NCBI GenBank assembly: GCA_018819665.1
Contig: JAHJOY010000306.1
Span: 1-5,632 of the forward strand
Source of the DNA: a bacterium
GTDB taxonomy: Bacteria; Atribacterota; Phoenicimicrobiia; Phoenicimicrobiales; Phoenicimicrobiaceae
DNA length: 5,632 nucleotides
Reading direction: 5' to 3'
The position numbers and the translations under genes are program-made. The notes beneath the pieces were generated by a model that was not told where the DNA came from, did not search any database, and saw only the letters and a list, made by a program, of their open reading frames with translations. Shown here one piece after another: positions 1 to 5,632 of the stretch (within the stretch, counting starts at the first letter, position 1; each line of letters begins with the position of its first letter).

Positions 1-68
1 AATTCTATCGGCCTTATCGCTAAGGGAAGTAAGACCAAGAAAACCAAAAAGATTAGGAAAATTCTCAT
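1..68 (-). CDS. Start of a divergent exported protein (partial, runs off the left edge)
   Basis: Only the first 22 codons are visible, reading leftward from an ATG at 68-66. They encode MRIFLIFLVFLVLLPLAIRP and onward: a short basic start, about 14 hydrophobic residues and a small-residue stretch, as expected of a secretion signal or an N-terminal membrane anchor. A GGAG motif (78-81, minus strand) lies 9 nt upstream of the ATG, which is good Shine-Dalgarno spacing. Against the call, only 17 bp separate this start from the divergent ATG at 86, so at least one promoter would have to lie inside the opposite gene. Pyrimidine-rich DNA also tends to encode hydrophobic residues by chance. The plus strand has open frames here too (one ends with TAG at 68-70), so the region could instead be the tail of a co-directional upstream gene. 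The function is unknown. Confidence 0.42.
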   Translation of the reverse strand, partial: MRIFLIFLVFLVLLPLAIRPIE

Positions 69-77
69 AGATCAAAA

Positions 78-82
78 CTCCA
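78..82 (-). promoter_or_regulatory. Shine-Dalgarno site for the divergent partial gene
   Basis: The minus strand reads TGGAG here, followed 9 nt later by the ATG at 68-66. This site is the main reason to prefer a leftward gene at the window edge. A TATAAT match on the same strand at 95-100 would place a transcription start near position 88, but it lies in the ATT-rich signal-peptide codons of the opposite gene and has no recognisable -35 partner. Confidence 0.4.
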
Positions 83-85
83 TTA

Positions 86-3000
86 ATGAAGATTATTATA
101 ATAATTTTAGTAATATATTCGCCATTAGTTATGAGTGTGGAAGCTGTTCGCTATGACCCCGGCTTAAATTGGCAGGTTTTGGAGAGTGCTCATTTTTCGG
201 TTTATTTTTATCTAAACGAGATTAAAATATCTGATCATAATAGTAATAGTAATTCGAATATTATCAACAATAACAGCAACAGTAGTAATATTAAGGAAAT
301 AGCCCAACAGATAGCTGATATCGCTGAGGAAACCTACCGCCAGGTTAATGCCCAGCTCGGCTCACCTAACAAACATCACCACCTGCAAAAGATAGCTATA
401 ATTATAGAAGATTTTTCTGATTACGCCCTGGGTTTTGCCTCTTCTTTTCCTCATCGAGTGATTCGCCTTTCCCTGACCGCCCCCACAGCCAAATCCTTTG
501 ATATTAAATTTAAAAGCTGGCTCAAAATGGTAATCACTCACGAATACACTCACCTAGCTCATTTTGAGATGACTGCCGGGCCCACTACCGCCCTGCGCGC
601 CCTATTTGGTCAGATACTCACTCCTAATGCCCTCCAGCCCATCTGGTCAACCGAGGGATTAGCAGTTTATAATGAAACAAAATTTACCGCCGGAGGCCGA
701 GGTATTGATTCTCGCTACGATATGTATCTTCGTATGGCCGCCCTGGAAGACCAATTTAACACCCTTGATCAGATAAGCGGTTATTATCTTACTTCCTGGC
801 CTGGCGGCACTGCACCCTATATCTATGGCCAATCCCTTATTCACTTTATAGCTCAAAAATACGGTGAAGATAAAGTAATTGCCATGAGTGAAATATTCTG
901 TGAATATCCCTATTTAGGATTTAACTATGCCGTAAAAAAGACGACAGGCCTGAACCTGGAAGAACTGTATCAAAGCTGGAAAAATAGCTTAAAAGAAAAA
1001 TATCAACTCCAGGTGCAAAAAATTCTCTCTCAAAAAAATCTTACTCCTTCTCAGCAATTAACTAAATATCATTATTGGGTCGATTATCCTCGCTGGCTTT
1101 CCACCCCCGAAGGAGATAAAATAGCAGTCAGAGTTTATACTCCCCATTCCTATCCGTTTATTCAAATTATCGACTCTTTAAGCCCTTCTCTTCCCTTGAC
1201 ACCTCGTTCTATTAAAAACGAACCTTTAATTAGAAGAACTTATGGCCGAGATTCTTCTTTTAGCCTCTCTGCGGACGGTTCTAAAATAATTTATGCTAAA
1301 TTAGACGACTATGAGCAATTTTATAAATTTTATGACCTTTATTTATTCGACTTGAAAACAGAAAAAGAGACCCGCCTTTCTGAAGGGCTGCGGGCTCGTG
1401 ATCCCAGCTGGTCACCTGACCCGGAAAATCCTCAAATCGTGGCAGTAATTAATCAATCAGGAACAAATAATTTAGCCCTAATTAATTTACCTTCCCCAAA
1501 CTCATCGATTAATGAAAACCAGCCCACCTATACACTAATTACCAAAGAAGACATGGTTTATCTAACAGACTTTCGAGATGGTACCCAATTATATCAACCC
1601 TCCTGGTCTCCCAAAGGGGACAGGATAGCCTTTTCTGCCTGGCGCCAGGGTTATCAGGATATATATATTTTAAATCATAATCCCGACAATCTTAGCACTA
1701 ACAATCTTAACCCCAGTAATATCGGTAATTTTACTCTTCAGCCTATCTTTCAAGATAAATCTATTGACCTTAGCCCTTGTTGGTCTCCCGATGGCCAATA
1801 TCTTTTCTTCTCCTCTGACCGCACCGGGATTTATAATATTTTTGCCTTTTCGCTCCCCGATAAAAAACTCTATCAGGTAACCAATGTCCTGGGTGGGGCA
1901 TTTCAGCCCGCCATCTCTCCCGATGGCACCCAGCTAGCCTTTATTTCCTATCACGCCACCGGATACGAACTACACCTTATGAAAGTGGACCCGAACTCAA
2001 ACCCCAACCAGTGGACAGAAATAGAGATAGAATGTGTTGAGCCCCAAATTATGGCTATGGCAGAACAACAATTCAATAAAGACCTAAATACCTCTTCTAT
2101 TTCTAAAAATAATTACCAGATCCACCCTTACCATCCTTTAACCTCCTTCTGGCCGCCCACCTACTGGATCCCCACCGCTGCCCGGCTTACTGAAAGCGAC
2201 CTGGGAATTGGTTTTTCAGCTGAATTGGAAGATGTACTGGGATTTTATTCTCTACCCTTAAGCGTTACTTATGGGATATTCAATAATAGTCTATCTTACA
2301 ACTTCAATTATTATAATTATAGCCACCTTCCTATTGTTAATCTTTATCTATCTGGAAATGCTATTTTAAACTCCCCGACCTCCTGGTGGGAAGAAAGGGA
2401 AACCGGCATAAATATTTATTTCCCATTTAAAGGACAGACTGCCTCCACCACAAATTCGCGCCCTTACAGGCAGATCTTTTCTCTCGGGTATCAATATGAA
2501 AAATTCTCTTCTGCCACTTCCAATGCGTCATCTCTCTTAAATACCGACCCGCAAAAAATCACCAGTCTAAAATTAGGCTACTCCTATTCTGATACGGAAA
2601 AATATGGATTCTCTATCAGCCTAGAACAAGGTCAATCCTTCTCCTTAACCTACGAACATGCCGATAAAGCCCTGGGCGGTGATTATACTTTTGATAAATT
2701 AATCTTTGATGGTAGAAAATTTATTCCCCTGCCTCCCCTTCATCAGGTCCTGGCTCTTCGCCTGGTAGCCGGCACCAGCTCTTCAAGCATATTAGAATCA
2801 GGTTTAGATGGAGAAAAATTTAAATTGGGAGGTAATTATTCAGCGGATAATCTTAGTAATACTGATGTGAATACCTTCTCTCTACGGGGTTATAAACCTG
2901 CCACCCTTGAAGGGAACAATCTTATCTTAACCAGCTTGGAATATCGCTTCCCCCTGGCCAACATCGAGCACAGCCTTAAACTTGGTCCCTTCTACATCTT

Positions 3001-3283
3001 TTTGGAAAGACTTTCGGGTGCCTTCTTTGTCGATATAGGAAATGCCTGGGAAAGCTCCAGCTCCAGTTCCAGTTCCAGTTCCAGCGTAAATATAAATAAA
3101 ACCAATGAAGAAAATGAAATTAATTCTATCTGGCAGGATTTTAAATCAAGTATCGGAGCAGAACTAAAAGCAGATTTTAATTACCAATACGATTCACCCT
3201 TTACCTTAAGGTTAGGGGCAGCCAAAGCCCTGACCGACCCCCACGGATATGATATCTACATCACCTTTGGCACTTCTTTCTAA
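86..3283 (+). CDS. Outer-membrane protein: metallopeptidase-like domain, TolB-like propeller and Omp85-type beta-barrel
   Basis: This 1065-residue protein has three recognisable parts. A signal peptide (residues 1-20, hydrophobic run of Ile/Leu/Val, likely cleavage after Val-Glu-Ala) targets it to the periplasm. Residues about 28-310 look like a gluzincin (Peptidase MA-like) domain: zinc motif HEYTH at 152-156 with E153 as likely general base, and a third ligand candidate E190 in the typical context TEGLAVY. Residues about 325-640 carry TolB/WD40-like (PD40) repeats, seen as SADG (395-398), WSPD (442), WSPKGD (507), WSPDG (566) and ISPDG (610). Residues about 690-1065 form an Omp85/BamA-like barrel: LRGY (933-936) matches the loop-6 V/LRGF motif, FVDIGNAW (981-988) matches a late strand, and the chain ends in Phe, the usual outer-membrane beta-signal. 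POTRA domains are absent; the peptidase and propeller take their place. ATG 86 is the first possible start after an in-frame TAG at 68-70, and it has no clear Shine-Dalgarno. The substrate is unknown. Domain calls are by motif; the biological role is inference. Confidence 0.9.
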   Translation: MKIIIIILVIYSPLVMSVEAVRYDPGLNWQVLESAHFSVYFYLNEIKISDHNSNSNSNIINNNSNSSNIKEIAQQIADIAEETYRQVNAQLGSPNKHHHLQKIAIIIEDFSDYALGFASSFPHRVIRLSLTAPTAKSFDIKFKSWLKMVITHEYTHLAHFEMTAGPTTALRALFGQILTPNALQPIWSTEGLAVYNETKFTAGGRGIDSRYDMYLRMAALEDQFNTLDQISGYYLTSWPGGTAPYIYGQSLIHFIAQKYGEDKVIAMSEIFCEYPYLGFNYAVKKTTGLNLEELYQSWKNSLKEKYQLQVQKILSQKNLTPSQQLTKYHYWVDYPRWLSTPEGDKIAVRVYTPHSYPFIQIIDSLSPSLPLTPRSIKNEPLIRRTYGRDSSFSLSADGSKIIYAKLDDYEQFYKFYDLYLFDLKTEKETRLSEGLRARDPSWSPDPENPQIVAVINQSGTNNLALINLPSPNSSINENQPTYTLITKEDMVYLTDFRDGTQLYQPSWSPKGDRIAFSAWRQGYQDIYILNHNPDNLSTNNLNPSNIGNFTLQPIFQDKSIDLSPCWSPDGQYLFFSSDRTGIYNIFAFSLPDKKLYQVTNVLGGAFQPAISPDGTQLAFISYHATGYELHLMKVDPNSNPNQWTEIEIECVEPQIMAMAEQQFNKDLNTSSISKNNYQIHPYHPLTSFWPPTYWIPTAARLTESDLGIGFSAELEDVLGFYSLPLSVTYGIFNNSLSYNFNYYNYSHLPIVNLYLSGNAILNSPTSWWEERETGINIYFPFKGQTASTTNSRPYRQIFSLGYQYEKFSSATSNASSLLNTDPQKITSLKLGYSYSDTEKYGFSISLEQGQSFSLTYEHADKALGGDYTFDKLIFDGRKFIPLPPLHQVLALRLVAGTSSSSILESGLDGEKFKLGGNYSADNLSNTDVNTFSLRGYKPATLEGNNLILTSLEYRFPLANIEHSLKLGPFYIFLERLSGAFFVDIGNAWESSSSSSSSSSSVNINKTNEENEINSIWQDFKSSIGAELKADFNYQYDSPFTLRLGAAKALTDPHGYDIYITFGTSF
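239..289 (+). repeat. Asn/Ser trinucleotide tract inside the metallopeptidase-like domain
   Basis: Seventeen codons (residues 52-68) consist of AAT/AAC and AGT/AGC with one TCG and two Ile codons, giving a run of Asn and Ser. The tract lies between the first predicted strand of the mature protein (HFSVYF) and the helix that starts KEIAQQIADIAEETY, so it probably forms a flexible surface loop. It is an imperfect trinucleotide repeat; length changes in multiples of three would keep the frame open. Confidence 0.75.
3053..3085 (+). repeat. Hexanucleotide (AGY TCC) repeat encoding eleven serines in a barrel loop
   Basis: The codon pair AGC/AGT-TCC occurs five times in a row and is followed by a further AGC, giving serine at residues 990-1000. 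The three middle units are identical, typical of recent slippage. The tract immediately follows the FVDIGNAW strand motif and precedes the next strand (SSIGAELKADF), which by comparison with BamA is the position of extracellular loop 7. Gain or loss of a unit adds or removes two serines without a frameshift, so it can vary a surface loop but cannot switch the gene off. Confidence 0.85.
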
Positions 3284-3324
3284 AAAAGTTTCCCAAAGGT
3301 GCCAGGCACCTTTGGGAAACTTTT
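3284..3324. terminator. 41-bp perfect palindrome between convergent genes; probable two-way terminator
   Basis: Left arm 3284-3303 (AAAAGTTTCCCAAAGGTGCC) and right arm 3305-3324 are exact reverse complements around a single A at 3304. In RNA the innermost pair would open to leave a 19-bp stem with a CAG loop. Read rightward, the stem ends in UUUU; read leftward, it ends in six U (the complement of 3282-3287), so it resembles an intrinsic terminator in both directions. It begins right after the TAA of the plus-strand gene and stops 5 bp short of the stop codon of the minus-strand gene, so it fills almost the whole gap. The core GGTGCC-A-GGCACC looks like the palindromes that occur many times in some bacterial genomes (REP-like elements), so it may be a repeat serving as terminator. 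Only one copy lies in this window. Confidence 0.8.
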
Positions 3325-3329
3325 CATCT

Positions 3330-4397
3330 CTATAATAGGCCGACTTTGCTGTGGTCGCCTAAGGTGAACTCGTACACCCGAGGTAGGTCTTTAGAGTGGT
3401 AAATTTCCACGCCTTTTCCGATCAGGCATCTTTGCATTCGTCCCTTTATATATTCCAGTTTGCTCTCTTCTAAAACTACGCTGCACTCGATTTCACTCTT
3501 TCTTATTTCTACTCTCTCAGAAATGGAAGTAAAGGGACCGATATAGGAATCAACCACCTTCACCCTTTCTCCTATTATTACCGGGCCTACTATCTTAGAA
3601 TTTATAATCTCTGACCCTTTTCCGATTTTTACCCTTCCTAAAATCTGAGACTTCTCATCCACTTTCGCCCCACCAACATCTCTCTCAATATCTTCTAAAA
3701 TTAAGCGATTGGCTTCTAAAATATCATCCGGTTTACCTGTATCTTTCCACCAGCCCTTAATAACTTCAGCTCCAACTTTATAGCCTTGATCGATCATCCA
3801 CTGAATGGCATCGGTAATCTCCAGTTCCCCCCGGGCAGAGGGTTTTATGTTTTTAATGGCCTGATGAACATTTTTATCAAAAAAATAGACTCCAATTAAA
3901 GCTAAATTACTGACCGGCTCTTTAGGTTTTTCCACTACCTGTACTACTCTTCCCCCTTCCAGCTCAGCCACTCCAAATTGCCTCGGGTTGTCTACCTCAG
4001 TCAATAACACAAAGGCGTTATAATTTCCTTGAATAAATTTATTGGCATAGTTTTCTACCCCGTTCTTCAGGAGGTTATCTCCCAAATACATTAAAAATTT
4101 TTCTTCCCCTAAAAAATCACGCGCTACTGATACCGCATGAGCCAGCCCCAGGGCTTCCTTCTGTTCGATATAAGAAATGCTCACTCCCCATTTATCGCCT
4201 TCTTTAAGCTCACTCTTTATATCCTCTCCGGTCTCTCCAATTATTATGCCGATATCTTTTATTCCGCAATCCTTAATCGCCTCTATAGCGTAAAACAATA
4301 CCGGTTTATTGGCAATGGGGATTAAATGTTTGGCACTGGTGTGGGTAAGCGGTCTAAGGCGAGTACCTTTCCCGGCACAAAGAATAATTGATTTCAA
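3330..4397 (-). CDS. Long-form glucose-1-phosphate thymidylyltransferase (sugar nucleotidylyltransferase with beta-helix tail)
   Basis: A 355-residue cytoplasmic enzyme that probably joins a nucleoside triphosphate (dTTP or UTP) to glucose-1-phosphate, releasing pyrophosphate and an activated sugar for envelope glycans. The N-terminal Rossmann-type domain (about 1-235) shows the nucleotide-binding loop CAGKGTRLRPLT (7-18), K23, the metal-site aspartate in YLGDN (D107), VVEKP (154-158), ELEIT (191-195) and KGWWKDTGKPDD (214-225), where D219 is the likely second metal ligand. Residues about 245-345 form a left-handed beta-helix of imperfect hexapeptides (for example IGKGSEI, VGPVIIGERV). This length and tail match the long RmlA form (StrD-like), not the short ~290-residue RmlA. 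The start is TTG (4397-4395), fixed by a strong Shine-Dalgarno 8 nt upstream and by the conserved N-terminus. It lies 48 bp downstream of the oxidoreductase gene. Nucleotide and sugar specificity cannot be read from sequence alone; the rmlB, C and D genes are not in the window. Confidence 0.88.
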   Translation of the reverse strand: MKSIILCAGKGTRLRPLTHTSAKHLIPIANKPVLFYAIEAIKDCGIKDIGIIIGETGEDIKSELKEGDKWGVSISYIEQKEALGLAHAVSVARDFLGEEKFLMYLGDNLLKNGVENYANKFIQGNYNAFVLLTEVDNPRQFGVAELEGGRVVQVVEKPKEPVSNLALIGVYFFDKNVHQAIKNIKPSARGELEITDAIQWMIDQGYKVGAEVIKGWWKDTGKPDDILEANRLILEDIERDVGGAKVDEKSQILGRVKIGKGSEIINSKIVGPVIIGERVKVVDSYIGPFTSISERVEIRKSEIECSVVLEESKLEYIKGRMQRCLIGKGVEIYHSKDLPRVYEFTLGDHSKVGLL

Positions 4398-4405
4398 TTT
4401 AATTT

Positions 4406-4414
4406 CTCCCTCCT
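4406..4414 (-). promoter_or_regulatory. Ribosome-binding site that sets a TTG start
   Basis: The minus strand reads AGGAGGGAG, ending 8 nt before the TTG at 4397. It is part of a purine-rich stretch (about 4405-4430 on the minus strand) in the 48-bp gap after the oxidoreductase gene. There is no competing ATG near the conserved N-terminus, so the strong site supports translation from the unusual TTG codon. Confidence 0.75.
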
Positions 4415-4445
4415 CTTCCTCTTCTCTTCTTCTTTATTATTCCTC

Positions 4446-5588
4446 TTAAAATAATATCTTCCCAATATTCCTCCCAAAAATCTTCCCGGCTTCCATAAAT
4501 ATTTTCGGATTCTTAAACGCCTCTATAAAAATCTTAGAATGATTTTCGAAATCAGCCATCTTCTCGATAAATCCTGCATTCTTTTTAAATATTAAAAATA
4601 TTTCCTCTAATTCATTATTGTTCAATTTTTCATAAATTTGCCGACCTTTTAAGCCAAACTTAATCTCTCTCCCAAATTTTTTTTTCAATCTTTTATCATA
4701 TTCACCTAATTTTCCTTCTCTAACACACTCTGCCAAAAGCTCTGCTGATTTCAGTCCATAATATATCCCTCCACCGGTTAAGGGCTTTACCTGACAGGCA
4801 GCATCTCCTACTAAAGCAATATTTTTATAAAAATTTTGAGTCAATCCTAGTAAAAATATTCCGGCTAATTTTTCAATAATCTCACCTTTAACTCTAAAGT
4901 CTTCCATAAACTGCTCTAAATCTTTACGGCAATTTTTCGAAATAACCCCTAAACGGATGATATTATCACCTTCCGGAATAATCCAGATAAAAAAAGGAAT
5001 ACCTTCACGAAGATGTACCTGGGCAATTGATGGAGAGGTTAATTCCTTATCTAATTTTATTCTATACTGGACCCCTGCATACAATTTTACTCTGTCTCTC
5101 TTCTTATCTTTCTTATCATCTTTCCCATTATTTCTATTGATATTTATGAATTTTCTCACCTGAGAGCTTGCTCCATCAGCTCCAATCACTAAATCGGCAT
5201 AAATATCCTCAACATCAGTCTTAAGTATATAACCAGACCCTTCCTTCTTTATCTCTATTAACTTCTTTCCGCATTCTACCTCCAAGCCTCGGCTTAAATT
5301 TTTATCAAACTTCTCACGATCAATTACATAAGCTACGCCTTCTCTCTTGATTTGAAAATTATCATCTCTGTAACAAAATAAAGCTCCATTAATTCGATTA
5401 ATAATAGAGCTTTCAGAAAGAGGAAGTAGGGTATTTTCAAAAACTTGTCTTCCCACCAGCCCGGCACACCTAACTGGTTTTCCCACCTCTCGATGCTCTT
5501 CAATTATCCTGGTTTTAAAACCATATTTCTTCAACAATTGTGCCGTATAGCATCCTGCAGGACCTGCACCAACAATAACTATTTCCAT
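4446..5588 (-). CDS. Geranylgeranyl-reductase-family FAD-dependent oxidoreductase
   Basis: A 380-residue flavoprotein of the p-hydroxybenzoate-hydroxylase fold. The FAD-binding GAGPAG (7-12) is followed by E30 at the end of the second strand, a ribose-contact position. KPVRCAGLVG (37-46) matches the conserved Cys-containing segment of the geranylgeranyl reductase family, VIGADGASSQVR (134-145) is the DG motif, PFFIWIIP (198-205) resembles the family's PxxYxWxFP substrate motif, and ALVGDAACQVKPLTGGG (258-274) is the second FAD motif. Members hydrogenate polyprenyl chains: chlorophyll or archaeal lipid precursors, and in bacteria often unknown quinone or polyprenyl targets. Residues 151-166 are a charged Lys/Asp insertion. 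ATG 5588 follows GGGGA by 6-7 nt and begins exactly at the flavin fold. It is the first gene of a likely leftward pair with the sugar nucleotidylyltransferase. The family is clear; the substrate is not, and a related hydroxylase-type role remains possible. Confidence 0.85.
   Translation of the reverse strand: MEIVIVGAGPAGCYTAQLLKKYGFKTRIIEEHREVGKPVRCAGLVGRQVFENTLLPLSESSIINRINGALFCYRDDNFQIKREGVAYVIDREKFDKNLSRGLEVECGKKLIEIKKEGSGYILKTDVEDIYADLVIGADGASSQVRKFININRNNGKDDKKDKKRDRVKLYAGVQYRIKLDKELTSPSIAQVHLREGIPFFIWIIPEGDNIIRLGVISKNCRKDLEQFMEDFRVKGEIIEKLAGIFLLGLTQNFYKNIALVGDAACQVKPLTGGGIYYGLKSAELLAECVREGKLGEYDKRLKKKFGREIKFGLKGRQIYEKLNNNELEEIFLIFKKNAGFIEKMADFENHSKIFIEAFKNPKIFMEAGKIFGRNIGKILF
5091..5138 (-). 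other. Lys/Asp-rich low-complexity insertion in the flavoprotein
   Basis: Residues 151-166 are almost all Asn, Gly, Lys, Asp or Arg, encoded by purine-rich codons on the minus strand. The segment follows the DG motif and the next helix (SSQVRKFINI) and precedes the strand KLYAGVQYRI, where family members usually have a short connection. It is probably a disordered surface loop. Confidence 0.6.
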
Positions 5589-5614
5589 ATAAATTCCCCA
5601 AATTCCACTATTTT

Positions 5615-5620
5615 ATTATA
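5615..5620 (-). promoter_or_regulatory. Possible -10 element for the oxidoreductase/nucleotidylyltransferase pair
   Basis: The minus strand reads TATAAT here, 26 bp upstream of the ATG at 5588, which would give a leader of about 20 nt containing the GGGGA ribosome-binding motif at 5595-5599. A matching -35 box would lie beyond the right end of the window and cannot be checked. The surrounding DNA is very AT-rich, so a chance match is possible. Confidence 0.35.
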
Positions 5621-5632
5621 TATTAACATATA

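Noticed and set aside
1..70. Tail of a co-directional upstream gene ending at TAG 68-70 (or a second open plus frame running to about 153)
   Set aside because: Both frames are open over only a few dozen bases and encode Lys/Arg-rich sequence with no recognisable family; the minus-strand reading has both a ribosome site and a signal-like start. Kept as an alternative, not annotated.
362..856. Two short open frames on the minus strand (362-553 and 659-856)
   Set aside because: They lie wholly opposite the metallopeptidase-like coding region, whose HExxH and EGLA motifs are on the plus strand; the antisense peptides show no recognisable domain.
86..3283. Annotation as BamA or TamA proper, or as TolB
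   Set aside because: No POTRA domains precede the barrel, and TolB lacks both a barrel and a zinc-peptidase motif; only individual modules are shared.
4137..4325. Short plus-strand open frame opposite the nucleotidylyltransferase
   Set aside because: It is antisense to the conserved nucleotide-binding N-terminal region; no domain is recognisable and it is best explained as a shadow frame.
3330..4397. Annotation as GlmU or mannose-1-phosphate guanylyltransferase
   Set aside because: The beta-helix is short and lacks the acetyltransferase region of GlmU, and the N-terminal and KGWWKDTGKPDD motifs fit the long-form glucose-1-phosphate thymidylyltransferase group better. Substrate remains unproven.
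4957..5163. Short plus-strand open frame with a hydrophobic end, opposite the flavoprotein
   Set aside because: The hydrophobic run is simply the complement of the Lys/Asp-rich purine tract on the other strand; no independent support.
1..5632. CRISPR arrays, tRNA or rRNA genes, insertion sequences
   Set aside because: No spaced direct repeats, cloverleaf-like or ribosomal segments, or transposase motifs were seen; the only marked repeats are the coding tracts and the single palindrome.

Overview
This window is low in GC and carries three complete genes plus, probably, the first codons of a fourth at the left edge. A signal peptide followed by an Omp85-like beta-barrel with a terminal phenylalanine points to a diderm (Gram-negative-type) bacterium. 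The deep-branching, AT-rich character, the many short low-complexity insertions, and the pairing of a geranylgeranyl-reductase-like flavoprotein with a long-form nucleotidylyltransferase would fit an uncultured phylum such as Atribacterota or a relative. That taxonomic guess rests on general impression only and cannot be settled from the window.

Layout. At 1-68 on the minus strand there is a ribosome-binding site, an ATG and a signal-peptide-like start of a truncated gene. At 86-3283 on the plus strand lies a 1065-residue exported protein that joins a zinc-metallopeptidase-like domain (HEYTH), a TolB-like WD40/PD40 propeller and a C-terminal Omp85/BamA-type barrel. At 3284-3324 an almost perfect 41-bp palindrome fills nearly all of the gap between two convergent genes; it probably acts as a two-way terminator and may be one copy of a dispersed repeat. 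At 3330-4397 on the minus strand is a long-form glucose-1-phosphate thymidylyltransferase-type enzyme that starts with TTG. At 4446-5588 on the minus strand is an FAD-dependent geranylgeranyl-reductase-family protein. The last two are probably one transcription unit (oxidoreductase first, 48-bp gap), read leftward and ending at the palindrome. No gap exceeds 300 bases.

How the parts may work together. The minus-strand pair supplies an activated sugar nucleotide and possibly a hydrogenated polyprenyl lipid, both plausible inputs to cell-envelope glycan or lipid synthesis. The plus-strand protein is an outer-membrane machine in which a periplasmic metallopeptidase-like head and a propeller sit where POTRA domains sit in BamA. 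All three genes therefore have an envelope theme, but the convergent arrangement gives no evidence of joint regulation. The most interesting item is the three-part outer-membrane protein, together with its in-frame simple-sequence tracts.
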